Source: Nocardioides sp. ChNu-153
Lineage (GTDB): Bacteria > Actinomycetota > Actinomycetes > Propionibacteriales > Nocardioidaceae
Length of the DNA stretch: 64,000 nt
Direction: 5' to 3'
Assembly (NCBI RefSeq): GCF_030466625.1
Contig: NZ_JADEVT010000001.1
Coordinates: forward strand, 682,001 to 746,000
Below the pieces are notes generated by a model. That model did no database searches and was not told where the DNA came from. It saw nothing but the letters and a program-made list of their open reading frames with translations. The position numbers and the translations under genes are program-made. Positions 26,754 to 34,957 of the stretch are shown in pieces (positions within the stretch are counted from its first letter, which is position 1; each line of letters starts with the position of its first letter).

Positions 26754-27967
26754 GCGACGTCCCGGGGGTCACCCTCGAGGACGTGCGCCGCGCCCACGAC
26801 GTGCTGTCCTCGGTGGTCACGCGCACGCCGATGGAGGCGTCGCGCTGGCTCGCGGGGGCCGCCGGCGGTCCGGTGTGGCTCAAGGCGGAGAACCTGCAGC
26901 GCACCGGGTCGTTCAAGATCCGCGGCGCCTACCTGCGGATGGCCCGGCTCAGCGCCGAGGAGCGCGCGGCCGGGGTCGTGGCGGCGTCGGCCGGCAACCA
27001 CGCCCAGGGCGTCGCTCTGGCCGCCCAGCTGCTGGGCATCCACGCCCGGGTCTACATGCCGGAGGGGGCGCCGATCCCCAAGGAGAAGGCCACCCGGGGG
27101 TACGGCGCGGAGGTCGTCTTCGCGGGCCGCTACGTCGACGACGCACTCGTCGCCGCGCGCGAGCACGCCGAGCGCACGGGCGCGGTGCTCATCCACCCCT
27201 TCGACCACCCGGACATCGTGGCGGGACAGGGCACCGGCGGCCTCGAGGTGCTCGAGCAGCTGCCGGAGGCGGCGAGCATCCTCGTCCCGACCGGCGGGGG
27301 CGGCCTGCTGGCCGGCATCGCGGTCGCGGTGAAGGCGCACCGCCCCGACGTGCGCGTCGTGGGGGTGCAGGCCGAGACGGCCGCCGCGTTCCCGGGTTCG
27401 CTGAGCGCGGGCGCGCCCACGGCGGTGGCGGAGATGGCGACGATGGCCGACGGCATCGCGGTCGGCTGCCCCGGCCAGGTGCCGTTCGCGGTCGTGCGCA
27501 CGCAGGTCGACGAGGTGCTCACGGTCTCCGAGGAGGGGATCTCGCGGGCGCTGGTGGGGCTGATGGAGCGCGCCAAGCTGGTGGTCGAGCCGGCGGGTGC
27601 GGTCGCGGTGGCCGCGCTGCTGGAGCACCCGGGGGCGTTCCCGACGCCGGCCGTGGCCGTGCTGTCGGGCGGCAACATCGACCCGCTGCTCACCGGGCGG
27701 ATGATCCGCCACGGCATGGCGGCCGCGGGGCGGTACCTGTTCCTGCGCGTCACCGTCGTCGACAGCCCGGGCGGCCTGGCGCAGCTGCTCGCCGAGCTGG
27801 CCGACGCCGGCGCCAACGTGCTCGACGTGGCCCACGAGCGCATCTCCCCGACGCTGCACGTCGACGAGGTCCAGGTGCGCATCCAGGTCGAGACGCGCGG
27901 GCCCGTGCACGCCGAGGCCCTGCTCGCCAGGTTGCGCGAGCAGGGCCGTCGGGTGGTGGTGGGCTGA
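26750..27967 (+). CDS. ilvA: threonine ammonia-lyase, short form with one ACT domain
   Basis: 405 residues from GTG. Fold-type II PLP lyase: Schiff-base Lys in TGSFKIRGA near residue 54, SAGNHAQG near 83, and the PTGGGGLLAG phosphate loop near 183. A single C-terminal ACT-like domain (about 325-405, VVDSPGGLAQLLAEL) marks the approximately 400-residue form, between catabolic TdcB and the two-ACT biosynthetic enzyme. It deaminates threonine to 2-oxobutyrate, feeding isoleucine synthesis and linking to the methionine genes nearby. Convergent with greA. Confidence 0.93.
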   Translation: MSDVPGVTLEDVRRAHDVLSSVVTRTPMEASRWLAGAAGGPVWLKAENLQRTGSFKIRGAYLRMARLSAEERAAGVVAASAGNHAQGVALAAQLLGIHARVYMPEGAPIPKEKATRGYGAEVVFAGRYVDDALVAAREHAERTGAVLIHPFDHPDIVAGQGTGGLEVLEQLPEAASILVPTGGGGLLAGIAVAVKAHRPDVRVVGVQAETAAAFPGSLSAGAPTAVAEMATMADGIAVGCPGQVPFAVVRTQVDEVLTVSEEGISRALVGLMERAKLVVEPAGAVAVAALLEHPGAFPTPAVAVLSGGNIDPLLTGRMIRHGMAAAGRYLFLRVTVVDSPGGLAQLLAELADAGANVLDVAHERISPTLHVDEVQVRIQVETRGPVHAEALLARLREQGRRVVVG

Positions 27968-27984
27968 GCGACCCGACGGGTCGC
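27968..27984. terminator. short hairpin between ilvA and greA
   Basis: GCGACCC-GAC-GGGTCGC, seven-base stem, three-base loop, immediately after the ilvA stop and before the greA stop. Weak and without a T-run, but correctly placed for convergent genes. Confidence 0.4.
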
Positions 27985-27995
27985 CAGCCGTCGGA

Positions 27996-28499
27996 TCAGC
28001 CCTGGAAGGGCACGGCCTCGAGGATCTCGACGCTGAGCTTGCGGCCGTTGGGCGCCTCGTAGCTGACCGTGTCGCCGCGCTTCGCGCCGATGATCGCGGA
28101 GCCGAGCGGGGACTGCGGGGAGTAGACCTTCAGTCCCTCGGGCTCGATCTCGCGGGCACCCAGGAGGAACTCCTCGGCCTCGTCGTCGTCGTCGCCGACG
28201 AACTTGTAGGTCACCTTCATGCCGGGCTCCACGATGCCGTCGTCGGCCGGCGTCTCGCCGACCTCGGCCTTGCCGAGCATGTCCTCGAGCTGGCGGATGC
28301 GCCCCTCGAGCTTGCCCTGCTCCTCGCGGGCGGCGTGGTAGCCGCCGTTCTCCTTCAGGTCGCCCTCGTCGCGGGCGGCGGAGATGCGCTCGACGATCTC
28401 CTGGCGCCCGGGGCCCTTCAGGTGCTCCAGCTCCGCCACCAGCTTCGCGTGGGCCTCGGCGGTCAGCCAGATGACATCGGTGTCGCTGGACTGCGTCAT
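27996..28499 (-). CDS. greA: transcription elongation factor GreA
   Basis: 167 residues. N-terminal coiled-coil finger (about 12-85) with [19 protein letters not shown], whose tip acids bind the polymerase active site; C-terminal FKBP-like domain with [14 protein letters not shown] near 130. Stimulates transcript cleavage by backtracked RNA polymerase. AGGAGAGG precedes the ATG. The neighbouring DUF4307 and mca genes form a conserved actinobacterial neighbourhood. Confidence 0.96.
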   Translation of the reverse strand: MTQSSDTDVIWLTAEAHAKLVAELEHLKGPGRQEIVERISAARDEGDLKENGGYHAAREEQGKLEGRIRQLEDMLGKAEVGETPADDGIVEPGMKVTYKFVGDDDDEAEEFLLGAREIEPEGLKVYSPQSPLGSAIIGAKRGDTVSYEAPNGRKLSVEILEAVPFQG

Positions 28500-28622
28500 G
28501 TACCTCTCCTAGCAGCACGGCCGGGGCGGCGTTGACGCCATCCCGGCCGATGCTCGGTGTGCGAAGCCCCGCCGGGTCCGGTCGACACGTCGTCGTCCGC
28601 GGCGGGGCAGATCAGAACTTCC

Positions 28623-28628
28623 AGTGTA
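28623..28628 (-). promoter_or_regulatory. candidate greA promoter -10
   Basis: TACACT on the minus strand with a poor -35 (CTGGCG) 17 bases upstream. It would give a leader of about 115 bases ahead of greA's Shine-Dalgarno. This 174-bp gap holds nothing else I can name. Confidence 0.35.
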
Positions 28629-28673
28629 GCCAGGCGGCAGCGAAGCGCCAGTCGCGTGCGCCGCGAGGATCCC

Positions 28674-29105
28674 TCAGGAGGGGCGCTGCTGCGAGTCGGT
28701 CGTGCACCCGACGAGCTCGACGGAGGTGGCGCGGCGCAGGGTGCGGAACTCCCGCTCCACCACGCCGCCGTCCGCGCCGCCGGCGTCGGTGGGCACGCGC
28801 ACGACGAGGTCGCCCACCGCGTTGTGGTCGGCGGACAGGGCCCGCGCCCGGCAGGTCGCGACCTCGTCGCCGTCGAGGGCGACGTCGAAGGTCACCCGCA
28901 CGGTGTCGTCGTCGACGACCTCCCAGCTCACGAGCTGCGAGGAGACCGACGGCGTGCCGTGGAACCACGCGAGGTAGACCAGCCAGCTGCCCCCGACGAG
29001 ACCGCCGACGACGCACACCGCGACCAGCACGCGGGTGGCCCACGGACGGGGCCGGCCGTAGCGGCTCGCGAGGTCGGGGGCGGCGGTGCGGGACGAGGCG
29101 GTCAC
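28674..29105 (-). CDS. DUF4307 membrane protein
   Basis: 143 residues. One membrane helix (about 25-45, [21 protein letters not shown]) followed by an extracytoplasmic beta-rich domain with two Cys (TCRARA and VGCTT). DUF4307 proteins sit between mca and greA across actinobacteria; function unknown. The GTG start chosen has GGAGGG immediately before it, too close to be a good ribosome site, so the exact start is uncertain. Confidence 0.85.
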   Translation of the reverse strand: MTASSRTAAPDLASRYGRPRPWATRVLVAVCVVGGLVGGSWLVYLAWFHGTPSVSSQLVSWEVVDDDTVRVTFDVALDGDEVATCRARALSADHNAVGDLVVRVPTDAGGADGGVVEREFRTLRRATSVELVGCTTDSQQRPS

Positions 29106-29133
29106 CCCTCCATGGTGACATCGGGGGCCCGCC

Positions 29134-29139
29134 TAGGAT
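29134..29139 (+). promoter_or_regulatory. leaderless -10, mca
   Basis: TAGGAT, seven bases before ATG 29147, no Shine-Dalgarno. Confidence 0.5.
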
Positions 29140-29146
29140 TCTCCGC

Positions 29147-30034
29147 ATGCCCGACAGCTCCGGCCTGCGCCTCCTGCACGTGCACGCCCACCCCGACGAC
29201 GAGTCGAGCAAGGGGGCCGCGTCGACGGCCCGGTACGTCGCGGAGGGCGCGGAGGTGCACGTCGTGACCTGCACGGGCGGCGAGCGCGGGTCCGTGCTCA
29301 ACCCGCGCATGGACCGCCCCGACGTCTGGGAGAACATGTCGGAGATCCGGCGCGCGGAGATGGACGCCGCCCGCGAGATCCTCGGCATCACCCAGCACTG
29401 GCTCGGCTTCGTCGACTCCGGCTGGCCCGAGGGCGACCCGAAGCCCCCGCTCCCCGAGGGCTGCTTCGGGCTGGCGCCGCTCGAGGAGGCCGTCGAGCGC
29501 CTCGTGCGGATCCTGCGCACCGTGCGCCCGCACGTGGTCACGACGTACGACGAGCGGGGCGGCTACCCGCACCCCGACCACGTGCGCTGCCACGAGGTCT
29601 CCGTCGCCGCCTTCGAGGCGGCGGGCGACCCCGAGCGCTTCCCCGACGCGGGCGAGCCGTGGCAGCCGGCGAAGCTCTACTACCACCACACGTTCAACCG
29701 CCCCCGCACCCAGGCGCTGCACGACGCGATGCTCGCGCGGGGGCTGGAGTCGCCGTACGCCGAGCGGCTGGCCGACTGGAAGCCCGAGCCCGACTGGGAC
29801 GCGCGCATCACGACGCGCGTGCCGTGCGGGGAGTACTTCGGGGTCCGCGACCAGGCGCTGCTGGCCCACGCCACCCAGATCGACCCCGACGGCGCGTGGT
29901 TCGCCGTGCCGCTCGACCTGGCCCAGGAGGTCTGGCCGACGGAGGACTACGAGCTCGTCACCTCCCACGTGCCCACGACGACGCCGGAGGACGACCTCTT
30001 CGCCGGTCTGCGGGACGGCGCCGCCAGCGCCTGA
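29147..30034 (+). CDS. mca: mycothiol S-conjugate amidase Mca
   Basis: 295 residues, the family length. PIG-L/LmbE deacetylase fold with zinc-binding AHPDDE (residues 14-19) and HPDH near 142; [11 protein letters not shown] and [12 protein letters not shown] are typical of Mca. It cleaves mycothiol S-conjugates to a mercapturic acid and GlcN-Ins, removing electrophiles and drugs; MshB is the close paralogue, but the DUF4307-greA neighbourhood fits Mca. The stop lies within a 14-bp tandem repeat. Confidence 0.93.
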   Translation: MPDSSGLRLLHVHAHPDDESSKGAASTARYVAEGAEVHVVTCTGGERGSVLNPRMDRPDVWENMSEIRRAEMDAAREILGITQHWLGFVDSGWPEGDPKPPLPEGCFGLAPLEEAVERLVRILRTVRPHVVTTYDERGGYPHPDHVRCHEVSVAAFEAAGDPERFPDAGEPWQPAKLYYHHTFNRPRTQALHDAMLARGLESPYAERLADWKPEPDWDARITTRVPCGEYFGVRDQALLAHATQIDPDGAWFAVPLDLAQEVWPTEDYELVTSHVPTTTPEDDLFAGLRDGAASA

Positions 30035-30081
30035 CCGTCGGCGCCTGACCGTCAGCGCCTGACCGTCAGCGCCTGAGCGCC
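30026..30081. repeat. 14-bp tandem repeat carrying stops for both convergent genes
   Basis: Three copies of AGCGCCTGACCGTC (30026, 30040 with one change, 30054) and a partial fourth (30068). Each copy contains TGA on the plus strand, and the junctions contain TGA on the minus strand. The mca stop (30032-30034) and the phosphopantetheinyl transferase stop (30066-30068, minus) both fall in it. Because 14 is not a multiple of three, the plus-strand stops fall in all three frames. Confidence 0.85.
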
Positions 30082-30665
30082 ACCGCGGCCACGGCCGCGC
30101 CGGGTGCCCCGGCCAGTGCCCCGGTCAGTACGACGGGCACGTCCGCGACGTGCGCGCGGGGGGTGCGGGCGTCGTACGTGGCGAAGTCGTCGATGTGCAG
30201 CAGGCCCGCCTTGGCGGCTGCCTCCTTGCGGGTCCACCAGGCGAGGAAGAGGGCTGAGCGGCCGGAGGGGTCGGCGGCGGTCAGGGCCGCCTGCTCGCCC
30301 GGGGTCAGCGCCACCGGGGGTACGTCGAGGGGCCGCACCGGCTCGACGTCGACCCCGCAGGGCGCGTCGGCGACCACCGCGGCCACCCACCCGCCCGCGT
30401 GGGCGAGGCTCACGTGCAGCTCGGGCTCGCCGGGCACCGACGGGCGGCCGTGGTCGGTCGACCCGCACGTGGGGCAGTGGTGGGCCAGGGGAGGGGCGGG
30501 CCGGCCCGTGGTCTCCGCGACGAGGCGGCGGGCCAGGGCGTGGGCGAGGGCCCGGTCCCGCTCGTGCGGTCGCGCCGCGTCGGCGCCGGCACCGTCGGGG
30601 GCGCGGGCGACGACGACCGTCCCGCGCAGGCCGGGCAGCGCGGGGAGCAGGGCGCCGAGGTCCAC
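30066..30665 (-). CDS. 4'-phosphopantetheinyl transferase superfamily protein
   Basis: 199 residues from the GTG ending 30665, chosen because it has CAGACT six bases upstream and begins at the conserved part; the frame is open further upstream. Motifs: CPTCGSTDHGRP near 78, GVDVEPVRP (Mg-binding Asp/Glu) near 120 and WTRKEAAAKA near 157. This is the Sfp/PPTase layout that moves phosphopantetheine from CoA to a carrier-protein serine. No carrier protein or synthase is adjacent. Ends in the 14-bp repeat, convergent with mca. Confidence 0.88.
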   Translation of the reverse strand: MDLGALLPALPGLRGTVVVARAPDGAGADAARPHERDRALAHALARRLVAETTGRPAPPLAHHCPTCGSTDHGRPSVPGEPELHVSLAHAGGWVAAVVADAPCGVDVEPVRPLDVPPVALTPGEQAALTAADPSGRSALFLAWWTRKEAAAKAGLLHIDDFATYDARTPRAHVADVPVVLTGALAGAPGAAVAAVALRR

Positions 30666-30671
30666 CCGCGC

Positions 30672-30701
30672 AGTCTGCCGTGCGGCCCCCTGGGGCATCA
30701 T
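30672..30701. promoter_or_regulatory. divergent leaderless -10 pair (CANNNT type)
   Basis: Minus: CAGACT (30672-30677), six bases to GTG ending 30665. Plus: CATCAT (30696-30701), six bases to GTG 30708. Both lack the first T of TANNNT, so support rests mainly on the spacing. Confidence 0.4.
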
Positions 30702-30707
30702 GGGCAG

Positions 30708-30986
30708 GTGGCTCCGCTCCTGACCGACCTCGTCCTCCTCGCGTCGCACCTCCCCGGCGTCGTCGCGCCGATCCTGCAGGCGGCCGAGACGCCGAAGCCG
30801 GAGGACGTCAAGGCGGGCTGGACGGGGGCCGCGGTGCTGGCCGGCCTCATCGTCGCCGTGGTGCTGCTGCTCGTCAGCATGAGCCGTCACGTGCGCAAGG
30901 TCCGTCGCAACCAGGACGAGGAGGCCCTCGACGCGGAGCTCGACGCCGAGCGCGCCGCCCGGGGCGAGGCCGACCCGGCGCAGTGA
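30708..30986 (+). CDS. small single-helix membrane protein, unknown
   Basis: 92 residues from GTG. A mildly hydrophobic N-terminus, one clear membrane helix (about 44-64, AVLAGLIVAVVLLLVSM) and a basic-then-acidic cytoplasmic tail (RHVRKVRRNQDEEALDAELD). I recognise no family. Divergent from the PPTase gene, convergent with the acyl-CoA dehydrogenase. Confidence 0.7.
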   Translation: MAPLLTDLVLLASHLPGVVAPILQAAETPKPEDVKAGWTGAAVLAGLIVAVVLLLVSMSRHVRKVRRNQDEEALDAELDAERAARGEADPAQ

Positions 30987-31014
30987 CGCGCCGGGCCCGC
31001 CCGGGTCCCGACGC

Positions 31015-32181
31015 TCAGCCCTTGAGCAGCTGCCGCGCCATGACGACGCGCTGCACCTGGTTGGTGCCCTCGTAGATCTGGGTGATCTTGGCGTCGCGCA
31101 TCATCCGCTCGACGGGGAAGTCGGTGGTGTAGCCGTAGCCGCCGAGCAGCTGCACGGCGTCGGTCGTCACCTTCATCGCCACGTCGGAGGCGAAGCACTT
31201 GGCGGCCGCGCCGAAGAACGACAGGTCGGCGTCGTCGCGCTCCGACTTCGCGGCGGCGACGTAGACCATCTGGCGCGCGGCCTCCACCTGCATGCCCATG
31301 TCGGCGAGCATGAACTGGATGCCCTGGAAGTCGGCGATGCGCTTGCCGAACTGCTGGCGCTCCTTGACGTAGCCGAGCGCGAAGTCGAGCGCGCCCTGGG
31401 CGACGCCGACGGCCTGGGCGCCGATGGTGACGCGGGTGTGGTCGAGGGTGCGCAGCGCGAGCTGCAGGCCCGTGCCGGGCTCGCCGATGATGCGGTCGCC
31501 GGGGATGCGGACCCGGTCGAGGAGCAGCTCGCGGGTGGGGGAGCCCTTGATGCCGAGCTTGTTCTCCTTGGCGCCGAACGTGAAGCCCGGGTCGGACTTC
31601 TCGACGACGAACGCGCTGATGCCCTTGCCCCGCGGGGCGTCGGGGTCGGTCACCGCGAGCACGGTGTAGAACTCCGAGACGCCAGCGTTGGTGATCCACG
31701 ACTTCTGCCCGTCGAGCACCCAGTCGTCGCCGTCGCGCACCGCGCGCGTGCGCATCGAGGCGGTGTCGGAGCCGGCGTCGCGCTCGGAGAGGCCGTAGGA
31801 GAAGTTGCCCTCGCCGCGCGCCAGCGGTGCCAGGTACTTCTGCTTCAGCTCCTCGGAGCCGCCGAGCTGCACCGGGAGGGAGCCCAGCTTGTTGACGGCG
31901 GGGATGAGCGAGGACGAGACGCAGGCGCGCGCGACCTCCTCGATGACGATGCACGTGGCGAGCGCGTCCGCGCCGACCCCGTCGTACTCCTCGGGCACGT
32001 GGGGCGCGTGGAAGTCGGAGGCCACGAGGGCGTCGTGCGCCTCCTGGGGGTAGCGGGCCTCGGCGTCGACGGCTGCCGCGTGGGGCGCGATCTTCGCGTC
32101 GACGACGTCGCGGACCGCGGCGCGCAGCTCCTCGTGGTCGTCGCTGGTGCGGAACAGGTCGAAGTCGGTGGACGTGCCCAT
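31015..32181 (-). CDS. acyl-CoA dehydrogenase
   Basis: 388 residues. Complete ACAD fold: FAD/substrate segments YGLSERDAGSD near 130 and WITNAG near 165, and the C-terminal catalytic base in QIYEGTNQVQR near 370, which is the SCAD/butyryl type position. Oxidises short or medium acyl-CoA to the enoyl-CoA, passing electrons to ETF. AGGAAG precedes the ATG. Lies 42 bases downstream of the 3-hydroxyacyl-CoA dehydrogenase gene in the same operon. Confidence 0.95.
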   Translation of the reverse strand: MGTSTDFDLFRTSDDHEELRAAVRDVVDAKIAPHAAAVDAEARYPQEAHDALVASDFHAPHVPEEYDGVGADALATCIVIEEVARACVSSSLIPAVNKLGSLPVQLGGSEELKQKYLAPLARGEGNFSYGLSERDAGSDTASMRTRAVRDGDDWVLDGQKSWITNAGVSEFYTVLAVTDPDAPRGKGISAFVVEKSDPGFTFGAKENKLGIKGSPTRELLLDRVRIPGDRIIGEPGTGLQLALRTLDHTRVTIGAQAVGVAQGALDFALGYVKERQQFGKRIADFQGIQFMLADMGMQVEAARQMVYVAAAKSERDDADLSFFGAAAKCFASDVAMKVTTDAVQLLGGYGYTTDFPVERMMRDAKITQIYEGTNQVQRVVMARQLLKG

Positions 32182-32223
32182 GGGTGCTTCCTGTCGGGGG
32201 TGCGGGTGGTGGGTGCGGGAGGG

Positions 32224-33087
32224 TCAGGAGGAGTAGGTGTAGAAGCCGCGGCCGGTCTTGCGGCCGAGCAGGCCGGCCTCGACCATGCGGGCGAGCAGCG
32301 GCGGCGGGGCGTAGAGCTGCTCCTTGAACTCCTCGTAGAGCGACTCCGCGACGGCCTTGGTGGTGTCGAGGCCGATGAGGTCGGCGAGCGCGAGGGGGCC
32401 CTGCGGGTGCGCGGCGCCGAGCACGAGGCCGCGGTCGATGTCCTCCGCGGTCGCGAAGCCGGACTCGAACATCCGGATGGCCGAGAGGATGAACGGGATG
32501 AGGAGCGCGTTGACGACGAAGCCGGCGCGGTCCTGGCAGTCGATCGGCTCCTTGCCCATCGACTCGGCGAACGTGCGCGCCCGGGCGGTGGTCTCCGCGT
32601 CGGTCATGAGGCTGGGCACCAGCTCGACGAGCTTGAGCACCGGCACGGGGTTGAAGAAGTGGATGCCGAGCACGTGGCTGGGCCGGCTCGTGACGACCGC
32701 CAGCTTCATGATCGGGATCGACGAGGTGTTGGAGGCCAGGATCGCGTCGGGGGAGGTGACCACCCGGTCGAGCTCGCGGAACAGCGCGGTCTTGGCGGCC
32801 TCGTCCTCGACGATCGCCTCGACGACCAGGTCGCGGTCGGCGAGCTCCTCGATCTCGGTGACCACGCGGATGCGGGCGAGCACGGCGTCGGCCGACTCGA
32901 TCTTGCCCTTGGTCTCGGCGCGGCGCAGCGACGCCTCGAGGCGCCCCCGGCCCGCGTCGGCGCGCTCGGTGCTCGACTCGACGACCACGACGTCGTACCC
33001 GGACCGTGCCGCCACCTCGGCGATGCCGGCCCCCATCAGGCCGCAGCCGACGACGCCGACGCGCTCGATGTGCTCCCCGTTCCCCAC
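32224..33087 (-). CDS. 3-hydroxybutyryl-CoA dehydrogenase
   Basis: 287 residues. GTG 33087 follows GGAGG by five bases; upstream frame is not conserved-looking. NAD-binding GVVGCGLMGAG (residues 10-20), SNTSSIPI near 115 and catalytic His in GIHFFNPVPVLKLVE near 138; C-terminal dimerisation domain with KTGRGFY. Oxidises L-3-hydroxyacyl-CoA, for butyrate/beta-oxidation or polyhydroxybutyrate turnover. First gene of the operon, with a palindrome before it and a divergent TetR gene. Confidence 0.95.
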   Translation of the reverse strand: MGNGEHIERVGVVGCGLMGAGIAEVAARSGYDVVVVESSTERADAGRGRLEASLRRAETKGKIESADAVLARIRVVTEIEELADRDLVVEAIVEDEAAKTALFRELDRVVTSPDAILASNTSSIPIMKLAVVTSRPSHVLGIHFFNPVPVLKLVELVPSLMTDAETTARARTFAESMGKEPIDCQDRAGFVVNALLIPFILSAIRMFESGFATAEDIDRGLVLGAAHPQGPLALADLIGLDTTKAVAESLYEEFKEQLYAPPPLLARMVEAGLLGRKTGRGFYTYSS

Positions 33088-33103
33088 GGTGTCCTCCCTC
33101 GTT

Positions 33104-33118
33104 CGGTACCCAGTACCG
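33104..33118. promoter_or_regulatory. probable TetR operator between fatty-acid operon and its regulator
   Basis: Perfect palindrome CGGTAC-CCA-GTACCG, 17 bp ahead of the dehydrogenase GTG and 75 bp ahead of the TetR gene. It overlaps TACGGT (33115-33120, minus), a plausible -10 of the operon. A lone half-site GTACCG recurs at 33162-33167. Confidence 0.6.
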
Positions 33119-33179
33119 TAGCGCGGAACGGCGTGCTGCCCCGCTGAGCCGCCGATCCGTCGTACCGAGACGCGATGCC

Positions 33180-33185
33180 TAGGAT
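33180..33185 (+). promoter_or_regulatory. leaderless -10, TetR gene
   Basis: TAGGAT, eight bases before ATG 33194. Confidence 0.45.
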
Positions 33186-33193
33186 GGTCCACC

Positions 33194-33886
33194 ATGCCCA
33201 CCCCCGCGGGGCGCCCGTCCGCGCCCACGACCGTCCGCGAGCGCCTCCAGCAGGCGGCCTTCGCGCTCTTCGACGAGCAGGGGTACGACGGCACGACGGT
33301 CGACGCGATCGCCGAGCGCGCCGGTGTCGGGCGCACGACCTTCTTCCGGGCGTTCCGCTCGAAGGAGGACGTGATCTTCCCGCACCACGACGAGCTGCTC
33401 GAGCAGGTGCAGGCCCGTCTCGACGCCGCCTCGTCGCGCCACAGCCTGCTCGCCGTCTCCGAGGCCACCCGGCTCGTGCTGCGCCACTACCTCGCCGAGG
33501 GCGAGCTGGCGCGGCGCCGCTACGAGCTGACGCGCAGCGTGCCGAGCCTGCGGGAGCGCGAGATCGCCGGGATGCAGCAGTACCTGCGGGTCTTCCGCGA
33601 GTACATCCGCACCTGGATGGACGACGAGCTGCGGGCCGAGCTGATGGCCGGCAGCATCGTCACCGCTCACAACGTCGTCCTGCGTCGCTGGCTGCGGGGC
33701 CAGAGCGAGGACGCGCACGCCGACTTCGACGCCGCGATCGCGCAGGTCCTCGACCTGTTCGCCGACCGCGGCGAGCGCGACGGTCGCTCGGGCGCCACGG
33801 TCGTCGTCGTCCCCGGGTACGACGACCCCTCCGCCGTCGCCGCGGCCGTCGAGCAGGCGCTGCGCGAGCAGGCGCCCCGCGGCTGA
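33194..33886 (+). CDS. TetR family regulator of the acyl-CoA operon
   Basis: 230 residues. N-terminal TetR helix-turn-helix at about 18-62 (TTVDAIAERAGVGRTTFF then RAFRSKEDVI). The C-terminal ligand domain is not one I can assign. Transcribed away from the two acyl-CoA genes across a 106-bp gap that holds a perfect palindrome, so it probably represses them and perhaps itself in response to an acyl-CoA. Ends four bases before the convergent DUF4349 gene's stop. Confidence 0.9.
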   Translation: MPTPAGRPSAPTTVRERLQQAAFALFDEQGYDGTTVDAIAERAGVGRTTFFRAFRSKEDVIFPHHDELLEQVQARLDAASSRHSLLAVSEATRLVLRHYLAEGELARRRYELTRSVPSLREREIAGMQQYLRVFREYIRTWMDDELRAELMAGSIVTAHNVVLRRWLRGQSEDAHADFDAAIAQVLDLFADRGERDGRSGATVVVVPGYDDPSAVAAAVEQALREQAPRG

Positions 33887-33890
33887 GGCC

Positions 33891-34901
33891 TCAGGCCGCC
33901 GCGACCCCGCCCCGCGATCGGCGGGCGAGGCGCCGCAGGAGCAGCAGCAGCGGCGTACCGACGAGCAGGGCGAGCACCGCCCACGGCAGCAGGACGCCCG
34001 CGACCGTCGCGACGCCGCTGCCGAACTCGGCCAGCGCGGCCCAGCCGTCGCGCAGGCCGCCGACGAAGCCGCCCGTCGCCTCGTCGGTGTCGTCGGCGCC
34101 GTCGGTGTCGTCGGCCGGGCGCTGCACCTGGACGGTGATGGTCGACCAGCTGGTGGCGTCCTGCAGGTAGGCGAGCTGGGAGGCCAGGCTGTCGAGGTCG
34201 GCCTGCCGGCGGGTGAGCTCGCCCTCGATGCTGACGACCTCGCCGAGGTCGTCGGCCTCGGCGAGCAGCGCCTCGACGCGCGCCAGGCTCTCGCGCTGCG
34301 CCCGCACGCGGGCCTCGGTGTCCACCACCTGGGTGGTGACGTCCTCCAGGCCCCGGCTGCTGGAGGACGTGGGCGCGAGGTCCTCGACCGCGGTCATCGT
34401 CGCGTCGAAGGTGGCGCTCGGCACCCGCAGCACGAGGCGGCTCGCGACGGTCGTGCCGTCGTCGTCGGCCGTCGTCTCCTCGCTCGAGAGGCGGCCGCCG
34501 ACCTCGTCGGCCAGGCGCTGGACCGCCCGGCGCGTCTCACCGACGTCCTCGGCGAGCAGCTCGACGGTGCCCGTCGCGATGATCGCGGGCGGCTGGGCCG
34601 CGGCGGCGGCCGGGGCCGCCCCGCCCGACGACCCCGACGACCCCGACGACCCCGACGAGCGGTCGGTGGCGGCGTCTCCCGCCGTGGCGTCCTGCTCGGT
34701 GGCGGCCTCGGGCGCGAGCACGTCCAGGTCGGCGCCGGCGGGGGCGTCCTCCGGGGCGGCCGGCCCGGGGGCGGAGGCCTCCTGGGGGATGCCGGAGCTG
34801 CCGGAGCTCTCGGCGCTCTCGTTGCCGGCGCCGCACGCGGCGAGGGCGAGGGTCGTGACGAGGGCCAGCGTGGTGGCCCGGAGGAGCAGGAGTCGGTTCA
34901 T
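33891..34901 (-). CDS. DUF4349 lipoprotein
   Basis: 336 residues. Signal peptide with lipobox LALAAC (Cys at about 23), then a Ser/Gly/Ala-rich linker. DUF4349 fills about 105-325, with a central coiled coil ([20 protein letters not shown] onward) and a C-terminal membrane helix (about 300-322) ending in an Arg-rich tail. So it is tethered at both ends, lipid outside and helix through the membrane. Function unknown. No leaderless -10 is evident. Confidence 0.9.
   Translation of the reverse strand: MNRLLLLRATTLALVTTLALAACGAGNESAESSGSSGIPQEASAPGPAAPEDAPAGADLDVLAPEAATEQDATAGDAATDRSSGSSGSSGSSGGAAPAAAAAQPPAIIATGTVELLAEDVGETRRAVQRLADEVGGRLSSEETTADDDGTTVASRLVLRVPSATFDATMTAVEDLAPTSSSSRGLEDVTTQVVDTEARVRAQRESLARVEALLAEADDLGEVVSIEGELTRRQADLDSLASQLAYLQDATSWSTITVQVQRPADDTDGADDTDEATGGFVGGLRDGWAALAEFGSGVATVAGVLLPWAVLALLVGTPLLLLLRRLARRSRGGVAAA
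34627..34653. repeat. 9-bp coding microsatellite in DUF4349 linker
   Basis: Three exact copies of GACGACCCC plus degenerate flanks. On the minus strand they encode the (Gly-Ser-Ser)n linker. Copy number may vary between strains. Confidence 0.7.
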
Positions 34902-34945
34902 GGCGGTCCGACGGCGCGACGCCCCGATCGGTTCCGTCCCCGTGG

Positions 34946-34951
34946 CAGGGT
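34946..34951 (+). promoter_or_regulatory. leaderless -10 (CANNNT), hemG-hemQ
   Basis: CAGGGT, six bases before ATG 34958. A similar CAGAAT (36408-36413) lies seven bases before the hemQ ATG and could act as an internal promoter. Confidence 0.35.
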
Positions 34952-34957
34952 GGGCGC

